Part shown: piece by piece, positions 6,230-7,677 of the stretch
How positions within the stretch are numbered: position 1 is the stretch's first letter
How the letters are laid out: each line of letters starts with the position of its first letter
NCBI GenBank assembly: GCA_937890655.1
Contig: CALADT010000307.1
Span: forward strand, 1-7,677
Direction of reading: 5' to 3'
Origin: an uncultured Mucispirillum sp.
GTDB lineage: Bacteria; Chrysiogenota; Deferribacteres; Deferribacterales; Mucispirillaceae
Length of the DNA stretch: 7,677 bases
Position numbers and translations under genes: made by a program
The notes under the pieces: generated by a model
What the model saw: the letters and a program-made list of their open reading frames with translations, nothing else
Told to the model about the DNA's origin: nothing
The model's database searches: none

Positions 6230-6271
6230 AAAAAAGACCCCATTTGCCTATAACAAATGGGGTTGCTTTTT
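6230..6271. terminator. Bidirectional intrinsic terminator between endA and the flagellar unit
   Basis: CCCCATTTG (6238-6246) pairs perfectly with CAAATGGGG (6254-6262) across a 7-base loop. On the plus strand TTGCTTTTT follows (6263-6271), ending endA about 75 bases after its stop. On the minus strand the stem is followed by TCTTTTTT (6237-6230), ending the leftward flagellin unit about 55 bases after the last stop. It is the strongest terminator in the window. Confidence 0.9.
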
Positions 6272-6317
6272 ATACCGTCATAAGTAGTAATTTTGATATT
6301 TGCATAATTAAATGCTT

Positions 6318-6644
6318 TTAATTAGGTTTTTTCCACATCATTTTCGCAAGTTCTATAATATCTTCTGATGGAAAATTATTCACTATATTTTCAGTTTTTT
6401 CTCCATCTAACTCACGAATGACATTTTTTAATTCCCTATTTACTTCTTCCACACTTTCTAACCTAAACTCGCTGGAGCTTTTGTTCATCTGTGCAGATAA
6501 AAACCGAACGTCATAAATATCACTAAAGTTTACTTTTTCTACTTTAGTTTTTTCTAACTTTTTCTCATCATGAGATTGACGGTATGAGGAATCGCTTAAG
6601 CTTGCATCTATTTTTGATACTTTATTTATGTTATCCATAACCAT
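6318..6644 (-). CDS. Small protein downstream of flagellin, possible divergent FlaG-like protein
   Basis: A 108-residue, strongly charged soluble protein with no signal peptide, transmembrane segment or cysteine. The start at 6644 is preferred over the in-frame ATG at 6638 because AGGA lies 5 bases upstream of the former. It begins 26 bases after the flagellin stop and is read from the same strand, and a bidirectional terminator follows, so it is most likely the last gene of the flagellin unit. The N-terminal 45 residues are Ser/Lys-rich and probably disordered; residues about 55-108 look helical. The ending (ENIVNNFPSEDIIELAKMM) faintly recalls the FlaG C-terminus (TGEVIRQIP-type motif followed by a helix), and FlaG genes often neighbour flagellin, but the central FlaG strand pattern is not clear. 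The FlaG link is an inference; a flagellin-associated or regulatory role is equally possible. Confidence 0.75.
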   Translation of the reverse strand: MVMDNINKVSKIDASLSDSSYRQSHDEKKLEKTKVEKVNFSDIYDVRFLSAQMNKSSSEFRLESVEEVNRELKNVIRELDGEKTENIVNNFPSEDIIELAKMMWKKPN

Positions 6645-6670
6645 ACCCGTCCTAAATTATTATGCGTTTA

Positions 6671-7677
6671 CTACCTAGCAAGAAGTGTCATTGCATAAGT
6701 TGGTATTTGGTTAGCCTGTGCAAGCATTGCTGTTGCAGACTGCATTAATACCTGTTGTGCAGCTAAATCACTTGAAGCTTGTGCTATATCTAAATCTCTA
6801 ATACGGCTTTCAGCAGCTATCATATTTTCCCTTGTTGTGTTAAGGTTTGTAATAGTGTATTCAAGCCTGTTGATTTGTGCACCGGCTGTTGCTCTTGCTT
6901 TTGATATTTGTTCCAAAGCTAAATCAAGTTTTGTAATAGAGGTTTGTGCATCAGAAAATGTTGCAACATTAACATCATCAATACCCATTGATTTTGTATC
7001 AAGCCTGCCTATGGAAATATCTAATATTTGCCCTTCGTTTGCACCGATAGATGCTTTTGTAGCATTATCTGTAATGTGTAAAAATGCTTCTGTTTTATCT
7101 GTTTTTGCAGAGAATTTTAAGCTATCAGTTGCAGCATCATATGAAATATCTGCAGCAGAAGAAGGAGTAATATCAATATCTACGCCTTTAATAATATTTC
7201 TTAATCTACCGTCAGTTACAACATCTGACCCTGATTCACCTGTAGATAAGTTTTGAACAGTTACATGTAATGCAGAATCTGTTGCAGCTTGAACTTGTGT
7301 TACCCCTAATGCATTTAATATGCTTTCATCACCTACAAATGTAAGGTTAGAATCTTTACCAAGTAAAGCACCTTGAATTGTAAAAGAACCAGCACTTTCG
7401 CCATTTTTACCATCATCAGCTGTATATTTTACTAAGTTTCTATTAACTTCACTAGCGTTTGCACTATCGTTTGGTGCACCCATTTCTAATTGATTAATAA
7501 TAGCTGCATTTAACTTACTTTGTAAATCTTCAATAGTATCGCTACCTTCTAATACCACTTTTGCAACTTTACCGTTACCACCATAAATACTTATTTCTTG
7601 GCTATTATCAAGAACCATTCTTCCATCTGCATTGGTAAATGATTCTATTTGAGAAAGTTTTGTATATTTTGATGCAA
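6671..7677 (-). CDS. Flagellin, C-terminal 334 residues (N-terminus outside the window)
   Basis: The frame runs from TAG 6673-6671 to the right edge with no stop; the ATG at 7618 is internal, because 19 in-frame codons before it (ASKYTKLSQIESFTNADGR) continue the protein. The visible part contains a flagellin IN-type motif (about ISIYGGNGKVAKVVLEG ... DTIEDLQSKLNAAI), a variable Ala/Ser/Asp-rich central domain exposed on the filament, and the conserved D1/D0 C-terminus: RATAGAQINRLEYTITNLNTTREN, AESRIRDLDIA, and the terminal coiled-coil AMLAQANQIP...LLAR. This is the filament subunit, exported through the flagellar type III system. The conserved D0/D1 N-terminus and the promoter are missing from the window. 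Only two cysteine-free, low-aromatic domains are seen, as usual for flagellins. Downstream lies the small 108-residue gene, then a terminator. Confidence 0.97.
   Translation of the reverse strand, partial: ASKYTKLSQIESFTNADGRMVLDNSQEISIYGGNGKVAKVVLEGSDTIEDLQSKLNAAIINQLEMGAPNDSANASEVNRNLVKYTADDGKNGESAGSFTIQGALLGKDSNLTFVGDESILNALGVTQVQAATDSALHVTVQNLSTGESGSDVVTDGRLRNIIKGVDIDITPSSAADISYDAATDSLKFSAKTDKTEAFLHITDNATKASIGANEGQILDISIGRLDTKSMGIDDVNVATFSDAQTSITKLDLALEQISKARATAGAQINRLEYTITNLNTTRENMIAAESRIRDLDIAQASSDLAAQQVLMQSATAMLAQANQIPTYAMTLLAR

Noticed and set aside
6837..7256. 139-codon plus-strand frame opposite flagellin
   Set aside because: Shadow of the repetitive Ala/Ser-rich flagellin codons; no ribosome binding site.

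Overview
This is an AT-rich window (roughly 30% GC by eye) from a flagellated, Gram-negative-type bacterium. The evidence for that is a flagellin running off the right edge, a secreted EndA-type endonuclease with a signal peptide, and a textbook sigma-54 (-24/-12) promoter. The low GC, the combined ankyrin/TPR protein and the flagellin architecture would fit Deferribacterota such as Mucispirillum. This lineage call is inference from general character, not from a marker gene.

Layout, left to right. Positions 2-370 (+) hold the C-terminal end of an unidentified protein. Immediately after its stop lies a near-perfect sigma-54 promoter (376-391) that points at a 403-residue ankyrin-repeat plus TPR protein (447-1658, +). 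A structured intergenic stretch (1671-1787) with two interlocked inverted repeats separates it from the convergent minus-strand pair gpmI (3976-2459) and a ComF-family phosphoribosyltransferase-like gene (2455-1793), which are separated by only 3 nt and probably co-transcribed. Upstream of gpmI lies a second minus-strand unit: an isoprenylcysteine carboxyl methyltransferase-family membrane protein (5177-4701) followed by a decayed class I SAM-dependent methyltransferase (4686-4084). The latter has a good ribosome binding site and start, but then a frameshift, a central deletion that removes the SAM-binding core, and an in-frame stop. A Fur-box-like palindrome (5205-5225) sits between this unit's promoter and its first gene.

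The divergent gene endA (5438-6187, +) encodes a secreted endonuclease I with catalytic residues and cysteine pattern intact; its probable -10 lies inside a perfect 20-bp palindrome. A strong bidirectional terminator (6230-6271) ends endA and also the leftward flagellar unit. That unit is a flagellin (6671 to beyond the right edge) plus a 108-residue protein downstream of it (6318-6644) with possible weak FlaG-like character.

The genes do not form one pathway. The window is a mosaic of housekeeping (gpmI), motility (flagellin), nucleic-acid degradation (endA) and accessory genes. The points most worth following are the sigma-54-driven ankyrin/TPR gene, the possibly iron-regulated methyltransferase pair with its broken second member, and the palindromic endA promoter. 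I see no CRISPR array, transposase, tRNA or rRNA. No intergenic gap exceeds 300 bases; the largest is 5178-5437, whose regulatory elements are listed.
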